Positions 45,451 to 56,743 of a DNA stretch of 64,000 nt are shown here, piece by piece (the stretch's first letter is position 1; every line of letters starts with the position of its first letter). Made by a program: the position numbers and the translations under genes. This DNA comes from Cryptomeria japonica (Eukaryota > Streptophyta > Pinopsida > Cupressales > Cupressaceae). Below the pieces are notes generated by a model. It saw nothing but the letters and a program-made list of their open reading frames with translations, did not search any database and had not been told where the DNA came from. The stretch lies in contig NC_081413.1 in assembly GCF_030272615.1 (NCBI RefSeq), positions 564,388,010 through 564,452,009 of the forward strand, in the 5' to 3' direction.

Positions 45451-46460
45451 GGTTGATGTGAATCCTAACCCAAGGAAGCATGTGAAGGGACAACCTCCAG
45501 GTGTTGGGTGGATGAAGGGGAATTTTGATGGTGCTAATCAAGGTAACCTCAGACCATGACGCGGGGTGTGTGGTGAGGAAAAGTGAGGGTTAGATTCTTT
45601 GAGTTGTTGAAGCTAGATTTGGGATTGCTTCCAATAATGAAGCAAAGTTTCATGTTGCCTTATTGGGGATTCTAGCAGGTAGAGCTTTGAAATACAATTG
45701 TATTCATTTGGAAGGTGATTGCCAGATTGTGTTTAATATGATCCAGACACTTTAAATACCAAGTAAGAAGTTGGTGAAAGTGCTTGGTTAGATATTGGAG
45801 AAAATAAAATTATTTAAAGAATTCACTATCATGCACGTGTATCATGATAAAAATGAGACAATGAATAAGGTTGCCAAGGTGGCAGTCAATTTGGGCATGG
45901 AGATACATACAGTCACTTCATTGGTGGATTGGCACGAGGAGGCATGCCACCACTTTGCCTCATAATTCATCTCATTCCCCAAGCATTTGGATGGAATGGC
46001 ATTTATTATGAAAGTTTATGGAGGAGTTGGAGGAGGACTGTTGTTGTCAGCATATGCATGCGACATGACTTTTTAAGAAGCCAGTAGATGGTAGTAGCCC
46101 CATTGCAACATATGGTGGGATTGGTAGGTAATATGGACACCTCCATATGTTTTCTTGCCAAGAAAATACAAATGTTGTTTTATGAAGATGTCTTTGAGAA
46201 GAGGATGATGAAGATTTTTATGTCACAGGCAAGGGTTGTGTTGCATACTATCTTCTTGGTGTTGAGTATGTTATCCTTGCTTTCTTCCTAGAGTGGAAAA
46301 TGGATAACCCCTACAAATTGTTTTTGAATTCGTTCTCATTTCTCTAAGCGTTCATTTTTTGAGGCATTTTGCCTGCCTCACTAGTCACTGCCCAAAACTT
46401 TGTGGTTGTTTCTCGATCTAGTTTTTGTAAGTTAATTTGAAAAAATAAAAGACAAATCTT
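45450..46460 (+). pseudogene. LINE ORF2 RNase H relic and 3' region
   Basis: Conceptual reading with frameshifts gives an RNase H domain of the plant LINE type: GVGWMKGNFDGAN (first catalytic D), NNEAKFHVALLGILAG (E), HLEGDCQIV (second D) and a late H/N...VA block near 45850-45890. It ends with non-coding sequence and an A-rich tail near 46437-46452. No RT precedes it, so it is a 5'-truncated copy. Confidence 0.7.
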
Positions 46461-46469
46461 TTGTCTTTT

Positions 46470-47411
46470 GGTGCAAAGTCAGACTTAAAGTCTAAGCTTA
46501 TACCACCTTTGGTCTTTTTTGGGCAACATCGGAGTTTAACTCCAACACTGCACTCTTTTTCTTAAAATTATGTATTTCGGACTTATAAGTTCGAATTGCA
46601 CCATTTTTGAGTCTTTATGTGTAAATCAGACTTATAAGCAAAAAGTACACATTTATTTCGCACAAACTTGCACTTTAATTGCCTTGTGAGTTTGAGTTTG
46701 TTTTGATTTATTCCTCTTTATTTCCTTTTTTATCTTCATTTTTTCTCTTAGTTGGTCAAGGGTTTTCTAGTGGATTTTAAGAGATACTGCGTGAGGCCAA
46801 AGCCTTTCCTTATCAGGTATGTCTTTCCCTCCTTTTATATCATTTATTTATTTATTTATTTAGTGTACGCTAAAGGTTAAAACTCAAAACACACTATTTT
46901 TTTGCATTTTGTGTATGTCGGGCCTTAATCCTGACATACATTGTTTGTTCCTCTTTCATTGAAATTTTTATGTGAAATTGGATGTATTATGCGCCTATGC
47001 TCACAACATACACCATATTTCATATGATGTGTGTCAAGAGCACAAGTCCAACATACATTATTTTTTATATGTCATGGTCATTTGGTGTAGGTCGGGGTGA
47101 TAACCCCGACATACACTGAAGTCTCACCTTATAGTGTATGTCAGGGCTATGCCCCCGCTCTACACTATCACTGAACTCACCAAAATTTATTCATAGTTTT
47201 TCCAAGTATTTCATTTGGTGCATGCTAGGGTCATACACTCGGCATACACCAAATGCAATGTATTCTTTCCTTTTCTCTTTTACATGGTGTAATTCAGATT
47301 TGAAAGTCTGATTGCCACCATTTGACATTGTTCAATCTTCCTAGGTGTAATTCAGACTCTCAAGCCCAATTTAGACCATTTTTATATTTTTAAGCCTCTC
47401 AAGTGCAAATT
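46470..47411. repeat. Array of about ten imperfect hairpins
   Basis: Inverted repeats of 25-35 bp every 50-100 bp, for example GTGTAGGTCGGGG/CCCCGACATACAC at about 47089-47120, TGTATGTCGGG/CCTGACATACA at about 46912-46941, and CAGA/TCTG forms at 47284-47320. Partners share GTGTA...TACAC ends. The array is interrupted at 47412 and seems to continue at 54106-54245. Confidence 0.65.
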
Positions 47412-49289
47412 TGTAATGCCCCTCCCTCGACCGAACTTTGTTTAACCTGGTTTGACTTTGATTGACTTTTTCTTTTATTTAGGTGGTTGGTTGATACTCT
47501 CTAACGAAATGACTTTTATCATGATTCTATCATATGATGTTTTGGATTTTATGAATGTTGGTTATGCGTTAGATCTCTATGGATAATTTTGATGTACTGA
47601 CATATTTACTTTTGATATATATCATGTGTTTGAGTTTGTATGGTGATGCAGGAGCATCTCCTGTTCTTGGCAATCTTGCATCAACCAAAAATATTTCTTC
47701 TGTTTACTTTTCTGTTTTGGTAGTTTCAACATTTCTTTCTGTATTTCCCGAATTTGGCTCACTGGAACCTGTGGAGTTGGATTTTGCTCGAAGACTTGAT
47801 CATCTTTTTTATTCCCAAACCATGGAGCATTTGGATCATTTTCCAACAAGTTATCGCTATCAATTTCAATGATAGTTTTTTGTTACTGGTTACTTGTTAC
47901 CAGTTGCCTAGACCTATTTGCATTGGTGATCTATCAGATCCCTTCCATAGCTTGCGGAGCCTTGAGTGTTGATTTTGATGTTCCTTGGTGTGTGGCTGGC
48001 CATCCCTTTGATTCTCACTTCATCCTTTGGATTTTTCGGAGGAATTTTGTTTGGCGGAGGCCAACCTTGTTGGTTTTACACGTTAGGTCTTGTTCTTTAG
48101 GTTTTGATCTTTTTTTGGGCCGATCGGATCCCCTTGGATCGTATAAATCATTGTAATTGAGCAATAGAATGCATCAAAGGTTGTAGACAAAACATAGAAG
48201 ATAGATCTTTAGTCTTGAGGTCCCGGTTGTGATCTGTTTTGTATTTTGAGCATGTTTTAATAGGCCAATGAGCCGATTTTTGTAACTCAGTTGTTACCGA
48301 TTGGTTGTAATCAATTTCAATGATATAATTCAATCTATTTTGCATTGCCTCCATCATATCTTTTTGTTTTCATTATGTTTACTCTTGTTTACCAGTCCAG
48401 ACTGATCTCTTGGAGGTCCCTCCTAACCGGTGATTGCACCATATGGGGTGCAAGGGGATGGTCTTCCGTCACCCACTTTGGAGGGACATAGAATATCACG
48501 ACTCTCCTCCACTGGTGTGCCTGTTCATGTTGGAGGAATATTTGTGTATTTTCTCGATGATGCAACTGCAAGTACTGAGCATCGACTCCACCCGAATCCT
48601 CGGGTCTGAGCATGCTCTATGGCCCAATGGTAAAGTGGAAAAATGAAGTTATTAGATAGACCTCATCGTGTCATTGTTCCTATGCAACGAGTCCCCTGTC
48701 AGGTATCCTTGTATAGTGTTTATCTAGTCATGTCAGTCATTAGTTCGGTTGGTTCTCTGTGTTTTGATTTGTTGTATTTTGCTGCTCTTGTGTGTAGTAT
48801 AATAATTATCTAATATTTTGTGAAAAATATTAGTATTATGTATTAATGATTTTTGGATGTCGTTATTTGATTAATTAATAAGTTGAAATTGTGGAACTTA
48901 AAGATTTATATTTTAAATTATTTTATTAAATTCAAAAAGAGTATTTATTAAGGGAATTAATAAAAACATCTATTTGTGTATTTAAAGATTAATTAATTAA
49001 TAATTTATTATAGTTGTCTCATTTGACTTATTAATTGAGAAGGGCTTTTTTGTACAAGCCTGATTGTAAAACCTATAAAAGTTCATTTGTAATTTATAGG
49101 TTATTAGTTTAACTGGACCAATGGTCCCAGGCAAGGCCGAAGGTTTTCTCCTCTTCGCTCTTTCCTACCGGCGCCCACATTGAGCGGAGATTGTAACATT
49201 TTCTATCAATAAAATATAGCTAAGGCCTTTTTATTGATTTTTTTTTTAAAATGGCTATGAGCGATTAAATAAATATTTTATATTTATTT

Positions 49290-50840
49290 AATAATTATTC
49301 ATCTACTTTTTGCATCATTCCTGCGATGTCACTACTGGTGGTTTCGTGGGTTAGGGTTCCTGTGGGGCGTGGTGGCTTCCCTTCTGAGCGGGGCACTGTC
49401 AGTTGGATGTCCGTGGTGAAGCATGAAGATGGCAGAGAGCGAAGCCAAGGCAGATTTGGGTCCCCAAATGAGCGACAGGGGTTTAGGGCAGCCACTTCAA
49501 ATGCCCATGACAGCCGTGTGTCTGGCTTTCACCCCCATTATCGACCCCGTGCAATGCTTGAACAGAGGGTAGGCTCGCTGCCAAATAGGTGAAGGTCACC
49601 CCATGATAGAGATATTTGGGGCCCTTTGATTTTGAATGTGGCTGTCTCGGCCATGCCAACTACTGTATCTTTGTCAAAGGTGGTGGAGAAAGAGATTGAT
49701 CATAATGAGCTCATTTTTTTGACATTAGGGCTTATTGGGCATTTTTGGGGTTTTTGGCCGAGTCTAGGTGCTCTGCATAAATGGATCTCTGATCATTGGG
49801 AGCCCATTGTGGATGACAGTGTGTAGATTTACCCTCACACTCGAGGGTTTTTTGTTGTGATGTTTCAGACTGTGGAGGATAGAAATAAAATCCTTGGTGG
49901 TAGCCAATGGTGCTAGGAGGACAATAATCCTTTGATACTTAAACCATGGCATTCGACTTTCAACCCCGAGTCAGAATCTTTTGATCGTGCTCCTATGTGG
50001 ATTAGACTTCCAAACCTTCCTTTGCAATACTGGTTTTACTCATGTTTTGAAGCTATTGGGAACTCCCTCGATAAGTTTTTATTGACTGATGATGGCTCTC
50101 TTAATTTAGTTCATACAACTTTTACTCGTGTCTTGGTGGAGATGGATACGTCCATGGATCTCCCTTCGGAGATCTCTATTTCTACTTCAATGGGAAGTTG
50201 GCTTCAGTTGGTGGATTATGAAGGGATTCCTTTTAGGTGTAGGAGATGTTTTAAGATTGGACATAATGCTGATTCCTATGCTAAGCGTAGGGTGAAGAGT
50301 CTAGCTTCATGGTGGAAGGATGTTACCCCCCAATCTTACACGGTGGAGAAGGTGGCTGGGATTCTAAAATCTCACTAGGATGTCGAGGGTTTGATCAATG
50401 ATTCTATTGTGAAGGTTCCAAAACTTTCAAATGATGGGCAAGGTCTGGCTGGTGGTTTGGTTGGCGAGAGAGCTTGTCCTGAGGGTTGCAGCTCCTTTCA
50501 GGATGCTATTGGAGGTGTACAGATGATGGAGGATGGTCCTAGCTCTCAAAGGGGTTTAAATGCAGGCATGGATGAGGGAAATCAATCTGAGAATCATTGT
50601 TGGGATAATAAGGGGTTGGTTGGAATGGATTTTCAAAATTTGAAATTGTTGGAGGATGCCAAATCATATGGATGGATTGAAGCGTAAAAAGGGTAAGCGA
50701 GGTAAGGATGGGAACAGTTGTAATGATACCCCTCTTGAAGGGGGAGATGGATCTAGGGAGGTGTCTCCCTAATTGTAGCACCACTTGGTTTGGGCAATCC
50801 CGAGTAATTAATAAAAATCACTATTACCGACCCCAAAAAA
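49290..50840 (+). pseudogene. LINE with ORF1 only, ending in an A-run
   Basis: ORF1 starts near 49427 (MAESEAKADLG). The best part is 49932-50378: a DUF4283 block (FDRAPMWIRLPNLPLQYW) then DYEGIPFRCRRCFKIGHNADSY, a CCHC knuckle with the last cysteine changed to tyrosine. It runs to about 50770 with stops. The copy ends CCGACCCCAAAAAAA near 50835 without an ORF2, so it is internally deleted or a non-autonomous form. Confidence 0.7.
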
Positions 50841-51690
50841 ATAATCTACTAAAATACAACTATTACTTCATTGTTTAAAAATAATAATTTTAAAGAAAAT
50901 AATTAATATTTAATTATTTTATTTTATTTTTGCATGTGTGGGGGTTACTAAAATTAAGTAATTATTAGAATTTATTTAATTGAGATTCTTTGCATCCAAT
51001 GAGGGAGGGAGTTACAATTTTTAAAAGAGGGATTTTATTCACTTGCTTTTTCAAATTGTCGGGAGAGGAAAAAAAATAGGTGCTTCTCGTGAAGTTTTTG
51101 GCTGGGCATTTTTTGTATCTTCTAGTTATGGGGGTTTTGTTTGGGAAAACTAGGTTTGAAAAGAAAGGAAATTGAGAAAAAATCAAGGGGGTTCTCTGAG
51201 AAAAAATCAAGGGGGTTCTCTGAGAAAATGGGTTTGCATTTTTGTGTGTTTTGGGTTTGAATTTGGTAATTGGATTTTTGAATCTTGCATATGATCTAGT
51301 GAACTTTGGTCTTTGAATATGGTGGATTATCTGCAACCTTGGGGAATAACTATCTACTTCGAACGTTGGACTCTAGGTTCAAATTTGCTCTTATTTTTTG
51401 TAAGTTTTGTGCTTAACAAATTATTTGATCATACATTCCCTTGGCTCATCTCTGTAAATTGTTTAATTTATCTGATTATGAAATCCATGTGTTTCTATCT
51501 ACTCATTCAATCAAGAATCTATGATCTTTTCCGTGTTTTTTTTTTTTTTTTTTTTAAAAGGTCGAGCCCATTTTATTTTCCTCCTACTTGAATGCTTTTC
51601 GTATCCCTATGGATTAGTACTCACCATATAATCTAGATTGGTCTAAGATTTTTTTTTTATGCCTTGGTATCGGCTTGCAGTCATCGGGGG
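50841..51690. other. Non-coding DNA after the LINE relic
   Basis: AT-rich, with a 22-26 bp direct duplication near 51175-51225 and T-runs near 51540 and 51650. No gene. Confidence 0.45.
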
Positions 51691-51692
51691 TT

Positions 51693-51915
51693 TACCACCA
51701 TATGGGGGAGGCAAAGCCTCTACCCCAGTGGTGGGGAGGCACCTCCACCCACCGCGTGGAGAGGCCTTGGCCTCCACCCATGCAGTGAGGGGAGGCAGTG
51801 TTGTCTCCACCGTATGGGGAAGGCGATGCCTCTACCCCTACGATGGGAAGCACCTCCACCCACTGCATGGTGAGGGCTCGACCTCCCAATGCCTTCTCTG
51901 CCATATGGGGAAGCA
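51693..51915. repeat. GC-rich palindromic array (GGAGGC/GCCTCC)
   Basis: About eight units of 25-32 bp built from CACCATATGGGGAGGC and GCCTCCACCCA, each able to fold through GGAGG/CCTCC pairing. It stands out sharply from the AT-rich surroundings. Frames over it are artefacts. Confidence 0.8.
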
Positions 51916-54105
51916 CTGACAAGGTTGTTATTATTATTATTTTTAACATATATTTAAAAACAGTTTGCTATATTATTAAAAAGCTTGGCAAATATTTTCA
52001 GACTATCTCATTATTATATTAAGGTAAATACTTTTATGTTGATAATGGTCAAATAATTAGATAAATGTATATATATTCATAATTTTGATAAGACATTATA
52101 AGGGAATTAAAATAGTTATGATTGGATAAATTCAATTAGGCATTGATAAAGTTAGAATAAAAGATTAAATTAGTTATTCTCAGATTAATGGGTTTGAGTA
52201 TAGAGTTTTAGTATGTGAATTATACAAATGCATGAAATTTGTTAAATATAGACTTATTTGGGAGTTGATGTACTCTTGAGGAAGCATGTGTATTTAGGTT
52301 TATTCTTATGATATTTCTTACAATTAACTAATCATGTGGTTAAGTTCTGCTTAGGATTATTTTAAGCATATGTTTTCATATGAACTTGGATAATCTTCTT
52401 TTAATTTGCAATTGATCAAATACAATGAAAGCAAATATGTACAATGGACTACAATGTATGTGAAATAACATGATGTTATTGAGCTAATGGAATCTATGTT
52501 GATTTAGAACCATTTGATGTACAAGTGTTATTATGGTCTCTTTGGTGGATTTGAATGAACTTGTTGTATTTGTCATAATGAAACCTTGCTTTTATTTCTA
52601 GATCTTGTCTTTCTTTGTGGGGATATTCAGATGTGTGGTTTTATGTGTTTGATATCCAGAGGCTTAGGAAGGGAGTTTGAGGATTCTTTATTGTATAGTC
52701 ATGCTTCACTTTTGATGAAATTTATTCAAGTCTTGTTTGTTTTGGAAGCTAGATGGTCTTCCTAGCCTACCTTGGATTCCCCATGTATGTTATCTTATTC
52801 TAGCAAGAGAGTCAAGCCTTACTATGGTACTTTGGAGAATCACTATCTTGAGATTTTCGGTTTGATCCATGGTGTTGCTTGGATTCCTAGGTGCAATCTT
52901 GAGGGAGTGGCTTACATTGGGGGTCGAGACCCAAAGTGGTCACCAGAGTAACTCAATGAGAGTTTTTTAATCAAGTGATAACATACAAAAATGAACTTGT
53001 GTGGGTAGCTAAATAACATTAATAAAGATTAAGTCTTGTTGCCTCTATTTCGCTTAGGTGCTTGTATAGGGCTGAGGTAAGTATAGAAGGGCCTAGAATG
53101 GCTTCCACCAATCTTGTCCCTTCAAAAGGTTGGTATGGTCCACTAGTGTTTGTATGGGGGCCGAGGGTTGGGAGAGGTTACTAGGGTAACCCAGGATGGG
53201 GGCTAGGACCTAGTGAAGAACTACCAGGGTAACTCGTGACAACCTAGTGATGACACTCTTCCCTATTGCTACCTATTGGTAACTTGTGTCCTTTGATTCC
53301 TTTCATGGATTGTTTTTTGAACTCCAAAATTGGTTGGTTAACTTATGTTGGTTTATCCTTTTGTGGATTGCTTTGGGCCTCTAGAAGTTGGTTGATTTAC
53401 TTTTGTGTCTCCTGTGATGTTACTATTATGAGCCTCATGTGTAATCTGTCTTGTTGATTCTTTTGTGAGCCTCATGTGTTTTTTGTATTGTGGATTCTAT
53501 TGTGAGTCTCATGTGAGTATAGCTTCGTTGAATTCTTTTGTGAGTCATGATGTTACCCTTGTATGTTTTTCTTCCACCTCATGGGTCTGGCTAGTATCTC
53601 CTAGCACAGGTGCTGGACCTTATGGTGCCATATGGCTGGGTGGAGTGCTATTGGCACCCATTAGGTTTGGCTCTCTTTCCATAGAGTGTTCGAGGAGGCT
53701 GGTGAAAAGATTGAAGATATTATTATTGTACCAGATTTATGTATTCATCCCATCATGGGACTCTTGGAGACTTGTATCTTGAGAATCCATTGTAAAGTAT
53801 TTGATGTTCATATGTGTAATCTTTAGCAATATAATATGTATCTTGTACCTATGTAATTGAGCAATGTTGTTATTTGTTTAGCAGTTCTTTGTTGGGTCAT
53901 GTATGATGTTCAACCTTGTGTTGCATCGTTATGGGGCCTTGAGGACAACTAAAAATTGTTAATTGTGTATCACTTTTCATCTTGATGTATGTATCTCTAT
54001 GTATGTGTAATGTAATATTTATTAACAATAAATAAAAATAAAAATTATTCACCTTTTCATTGTCTGTTTTTCTTTGTTCTTTGGGCCTCATGGTGGGGTG
54101 TGACA
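51916..54105. other. Remaining part of the putative giant LTR
   Basis: AT-rich to 52600, then mixed. Short direct repeats of 'cttttgtgagtctcatgtg' type at about 53405-53550. No recognised gene. Confidence 0.4.
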
Positions 54106-54245
54106 TCTCAAGCCCGATTTACACCATTTTTATATTTTAAGCCTCTCAAGTGCAAATCAGACTTATGTCCGAAATACACTTTATTTTCCTTTTTACCAAA
54201 TTTTGGTGTAAATCAGACTATTAAGCCCAATTTACACCTAAACCA
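54106..54245. repeat. Continuation of the hairpin array
   Basis: Repeats the phrases of 47345-47411 and adds GGTGTAAAT...ATTTACACC at about 54210-54239. Confidence 0.6.
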
Positions 54246-54400
54246 CACAAATGTAGATTGGAGATACGAATCTTATTTACACTCTAAGGCATTTTTGTTC
54301 TATCAACAAATTGGGGTTTGGGAATCCTACTAAGTTGGTTTCAATGAGCTAAAGCATGGTGATGATCTTTTGAAAATGTTGCAGTTGTAATCATAGTCAG

Positions 54401-55524
54401 ATGAAAAATCCATCACCAAGCAAGAAAGCAATGAAGTTCAAGAAACAAGACCCTCATCCAGTTTTCTCATCTTCATCTGCGTCATCTAATATCGACAACA
54501 TAAGGGACACAGAGATAGGGCACATAGATCTTAAAGAATTCTTGAAGAGAGTCAAAGAGATGCCACACTGTTACAAAATGGAGGCAACCATTAATAGTGG
54601 CATTCATTTGGTTGAAGCTTTTCCAATGTCAGCACTAAATCCTGAGTTTGTGTTACAATTAGCTAACATATATGATCTAGTAAGAAGGCCAGTCAAGGAC
54701 ACAGAGGGAAGTCTTTGACACTATCTTCAAGTGTCCTGACAGTGATCAATATGCCAATATTGATATGCATTCAACACAAGCATACTAGGAAAACAACTCC
54801 GATAAGTGCAAAAGAAACATTAATGATAACTAGTTGAAGACTCCAAGGCCCACTATTGCAAAATGGCTTCAGACTTTTAATCGAAGTGACTTCATTGAAG
54901 AGGTAAATGATTTGATTACTCTTCTTAGTAGAGTAAAGGAACTTCTTATTTCAGATACTTATCATAAGTGGATGTATCAATACATCCATATTATCTAGCA
55001 AAATAAAAAGAAGATCTATTGGGGTAAACAGAAAAGTGATGCTTTGTGTGAGCAGTTAGCCAAAGTTCCTACCACTTTGAAGTTCTATATGATTTCATAT
55101 ATAGTATATGCAACAACCTCAATGAGACATTTTCCAGGATTATCTATCGTAGGAGACGAGAGTCAAATTCGTGTATATCAGTATTACTCATATTTGACCC
55201 TCAAGAATGATTTACAATGCTGCTTTCTTTTATCATTATATGTGCATGTTAGATAAATATCTTCAAAAGAAGAGAGTATCAGATGAATCTTGGAATGTGG
55301 TGAACCAATTTGGGTGCATATTCTTACAATTCCCTACTTTTATGTATCTCAGAATAGGATGCTTTGATGATGAACCTTTCATGCTTCCTAGGTACCCATT
55401 AGACAAAATTGTACTCATGGAACTAGCTTGTCAGATGGTAGCAGTGCATGAATGCCAATCTGGTTTGCATAAGACTGGTTTTAAATTCTCTCTCACTATT
55501 AGGAGATATTTAATCAATTCCATC
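54401..55524 (+). pseudogene. Unknown long reading frame, first part
   Basis: Starts MKNPSPSKKAMKFKK at 54401. Shifted once near 54718 and with stops near 54787, 54829 and 54998, it then reads continuously: KWMYQYIHII, YVATTSMRHFPG-like, DKYLQKKRVSDESWNVVNQFG, RIGCFDDEPFMLPRYPLDKIVLMELA. The composition is that of a real globular protein. No known domain was recognised. The position after a hairpin-rich LTR-like region suggests a retroelement-borne ORF. The frame is cut by the solo LTR at 55525. Confidence 0.5.
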
Positions 55525-56743
55525 TGTTGGAAATGTGCCTCTAATTCACTTGACCTTTGTTCATATTGATTGGGTTAACTCTAGCCGATGAAATAGTGTG
55601 AAGAAAATCTGTGAGCTCTATCAGTATAACCTTTGTCGATGAACTTGACATATCAGAGTAGGTATCGACCATCGGGAGTGGTTTTGGTCTGCTGTACCAA
55701 TACCCGACGAGTCTGTCTTCCTAAGTCTTGAAGTGTAACGGAGCTTGGAGAAGCATGTTTGAAGTCATCACGATGACCTGACGAAGTTGTCTTCAGTCAT
55801 CAGGGTAGTATCGGCTATCGGGTGGACTTGTTCGACGTTACATCAATACCCGATGAAGTTGCCTTAGGCGATCGGGTTGACATCGGCTATCGGGAGAGCC
55901 AAGTTATTGTTATACTAATGACCGATGAGATCGCCTTCAATGGTTGGGGATTGATCAGATATCGGAGGGACTTGTGGAAAGCTATGTCGATCATCCGATG
56001 GATTCTCCTTGATCAACTTCTGTGATATCGGGAGATCGGGTCTACCTGTTGAAGGCTATCCCGATGAGTTGATGGAGCCGACTTGTTTGGAGCCGCATTA
56101 GTGGATTCATCTACTGGTTCATCAAGAGATCAGAGCAATGCATTTGTGGTCTTTCTGATGACCAATGGAGTAGAGACCAACTACAAGTGTGCGCTCGAAC
56201 CGAAGTCCAAAAGGTGAACATTTGGACACTGAAGATTGTCTTGTCGGTGTATATGAATACGAATTGACCTGACTTCTTGGTGCATGTGGGATAATTGTTT
56301 TCTCACGAATGCAAACTGACGCAGACAGGTAGATGTCTAACCAATCGGTGCAAACTGAGAGTTGAACGGTCGACATGGAAAATGTATATGAAGCCAAGAG
56401 GAAACTCAAATAGGTAGTTGTTCTGTTGATAAGCCGTAACTGATTTTGTGAGCCGATTGGAGTGTCTAGTTTGTGAGAATCTAAGAACGAATATCTGTAG
56501 TTACAGAACTGGAACTTTGTTGTAAATTCATTTACTGAAAATAAAGTGTTCAACTGTTGGTGGTGGGTTTTTTTCCGAAAGGGTTTTGCCACGTAATTCT
56601 TGGTGTTCTGTCTCTATGTTGATTCTATTTGTTTTTGTCTATGTTATTCTTAAAGTTCTGTAGAAATTTTAAACTGCATTCTTGTATGATCTCCCCTGCT
56701 AATTGACACTAGGAAGGCGTTTCTGCACTGTGCTTTCCTTACA
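55525..56743 (+). mobile_element. Solo copia LTR, 1219 bp, in the unknown ORF
   Basis: Starts TGTTGGAAATGTG, ends TTTCCTTACA. Perfect duplication CCATC at 55520-55524 and 56744-56748. Carries the copia motif GGGTTTTTTTCC...GGGTTTTGCC at about 56565-56590. The interior is rich in CGATGA/TCATCGG-type repeats. Confidence 0.85.

Larger units (their letters stand above)
47412..54105 (+). mobile_element. Putative giant solo LTR holding a LINE relic
   Basis: Starts TGTAATGCCCCTCCC and ends GGGGTGTGACA, LTR-style, and interrupts the hairpin array: about 55 bp before it reappear just after it. A TATA-like CCTATAAAAG at about 49071 and AATAAA near 49205 fit an LTR promoter and poly(A) signal. No 5 bp duplication was confirmed and no PBS or coding part was found, so the call is tentative. 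Confidence 0.35.

Noticed and set aside
51659-51919. 86-codon Gly/Pro/His-rich frame
   Set aside because: Artefact of the GC-rich palindromic array, open in several frames.
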